From: Rickettsiales bacterium
GTDB taxonomy: Bacteria; Pseudomonadota; Alphaproteobacteria; Rickettsiales; CANDYO01
Direction of reading: 5' to 3'
Assembly: GCA_947424995.1 (NCBI GenBank)
Contig: CANDYO010000030.1
Location: forward strand, 1-16,017
Length of the DNA: 16,017 nt
Part shown: piece after piece, positions 15,739 through 16,017 of the stretch
Layout of the letters: each line of letters starts with the position of its first letter
How positions within the stretch are numbered: position 1 is the first letter of the stretch
Notes under the pieces: generated by a model
Seen by the model: only the letters and a program-made list of their open reading frames with translations
What the model was told of the DNA's origin: nothing
Database searches by the model: none
Program-made: the position numbers and the translations under genes

Positions 15739-16017
15739 ATGAATGACGCAAATAGATATAATAATGAATTAAACGTTAAAGGTAGAAAGCTTACTGGATT
15801 CAAGACTATAAATGTCATATTAGGAAAAAATGGATGTGGCAAGAGTTCATTATTGCGGGATTTGAGTGAACAGTATAAACGGGTCCAGTGGAAGAACACC
15901 CAAAAGTGTCGTTTTACTTTTTTAAAAGTTTTTTCACAGGAGCGGAAAGAACTTTTTAGCGGCGCTTTTTTAGTGCTTTTCACTAAAGATTACAACATCT
16001 CGAGTCCGAAGATATTT
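15739..16017 (+). CDS. P-loop (AAA/ABC-like) ATPase, N-terminal part only
   Basis: 93 codons are open to the window edge. Residues about 18-40 read LTGFKTINVILGKNGCGKSS, a Walker A (GKNGCGKS at 29-36) placed close to the N-terminus after a short strand, as in SMC/RecF-like and AAA_15/AAA_21 ATPases often found in phage-defence and plasmid loci. Downstream of about residue 47 the translation (RVQWKNTQKCRFTFLKVFSQ onward) no longer looks like the usual continuation of this fold, and the DNA becomes T-run rich, so an insertion or frameshift there is possible. Start ATG 15739 has only a weak AAG upstream. Divergent from the resolvase with the repeat cluster between. The family is supported by the P-loop; function cannot be stated without the rest. 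Confidence 0.65.
   Translation, partial: MNDANRYNNELNVKGRKLTGFKTINVILGKNGCGKSSLLRDLSEQYKRVQWKNTQKCRFTFLKVFSQERKELFSGAFLVLFTKDYNISSPKIF

Noticed and set aside
15726..15983. Minus-strand 85-codon frame
   Set aside because: Overlaps the P-loop coding strand and the spacer; the plus-strand Walker A is much better evidence.
14977..16017. Complete Tn3 transposon
   Set aside because: Only the resolvase is visible; no transposase gene or 38-bp-type terminal repeats are seen in the window.

Overview
This AT-rich window most likely comes from an obligate intracellular alphaproteobacterium of the Rickettsiaceae: Rickettsia itself or a close relative such as an arthropod or protist endosymbiont. The evidence is the combination of an Adr-type (RP827/RP828-like) outer-membrane beta-barrel, a Rickettsia-style TolC, a Rickettsia-like HU, a relic of an Rpn/PD-(D/E)XK transposase, and many ankyrin and leucine-rich repeat proteins. 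The content is accessory in character. It could be a plasmid or a chromosomal island; the sequence alone does not decide this.

Left half (1-8818), all on the minus strand: five closely packed genes that probably form one operon. In transcription order they are an Adr-like surface barrel (8818-8129), an ankyrin protein (8093-7017), an ankyrin/LRR hybrid (6997-5588), a 17-repeat ribonuclease-inhibitor-like LRR protein with a Gln-rich coiled coil (5566-3311), and a very large SecA-like ATPase that runs off the left edge (3292-<1). Gaps are 35, 19, 21 and 18 bp. The SecA-like protein has the main motor motifs but is not the housekeeping translocase. A motor, three eukaryotic-like repeat proteins and a surface protein in one transcription unit is the most interesting feature here: a candidate host-interaction or effector-delivery cassette.

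Middle (8819-13126), plus strand: a 53-codon transposase relic, a WrbA/flavodoxin-like protein with an unexpected signal peptide, a DUF924 protein, then a tight HU / unknown 140-aa protein / cold-shock protein cluster. A tandem pair of triple-BON proteins follows, diverged copies of each other. The second carries an export signal and the first does not, so the pair looks split between cytoplasm and envelope.

Right end (13127-16017): an intergenic region with a strong GC-rich inverted repeat, a TolC-family outer-membrane channel, a less AT-rich spacer of unknown origin, a serine resolvase on the minus strand, and a divergent, truncated P-loop ATPase. Between the last two genes lie a 10-bp-arm inverted repeat, a near-palindrome and a 10-bp direct repeat. 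These could be recombinase or repressor sites.

No tRNA, rRNA, CRISPR array or complete insertion sequence was recognised. Promoter calls are by eye and weak.
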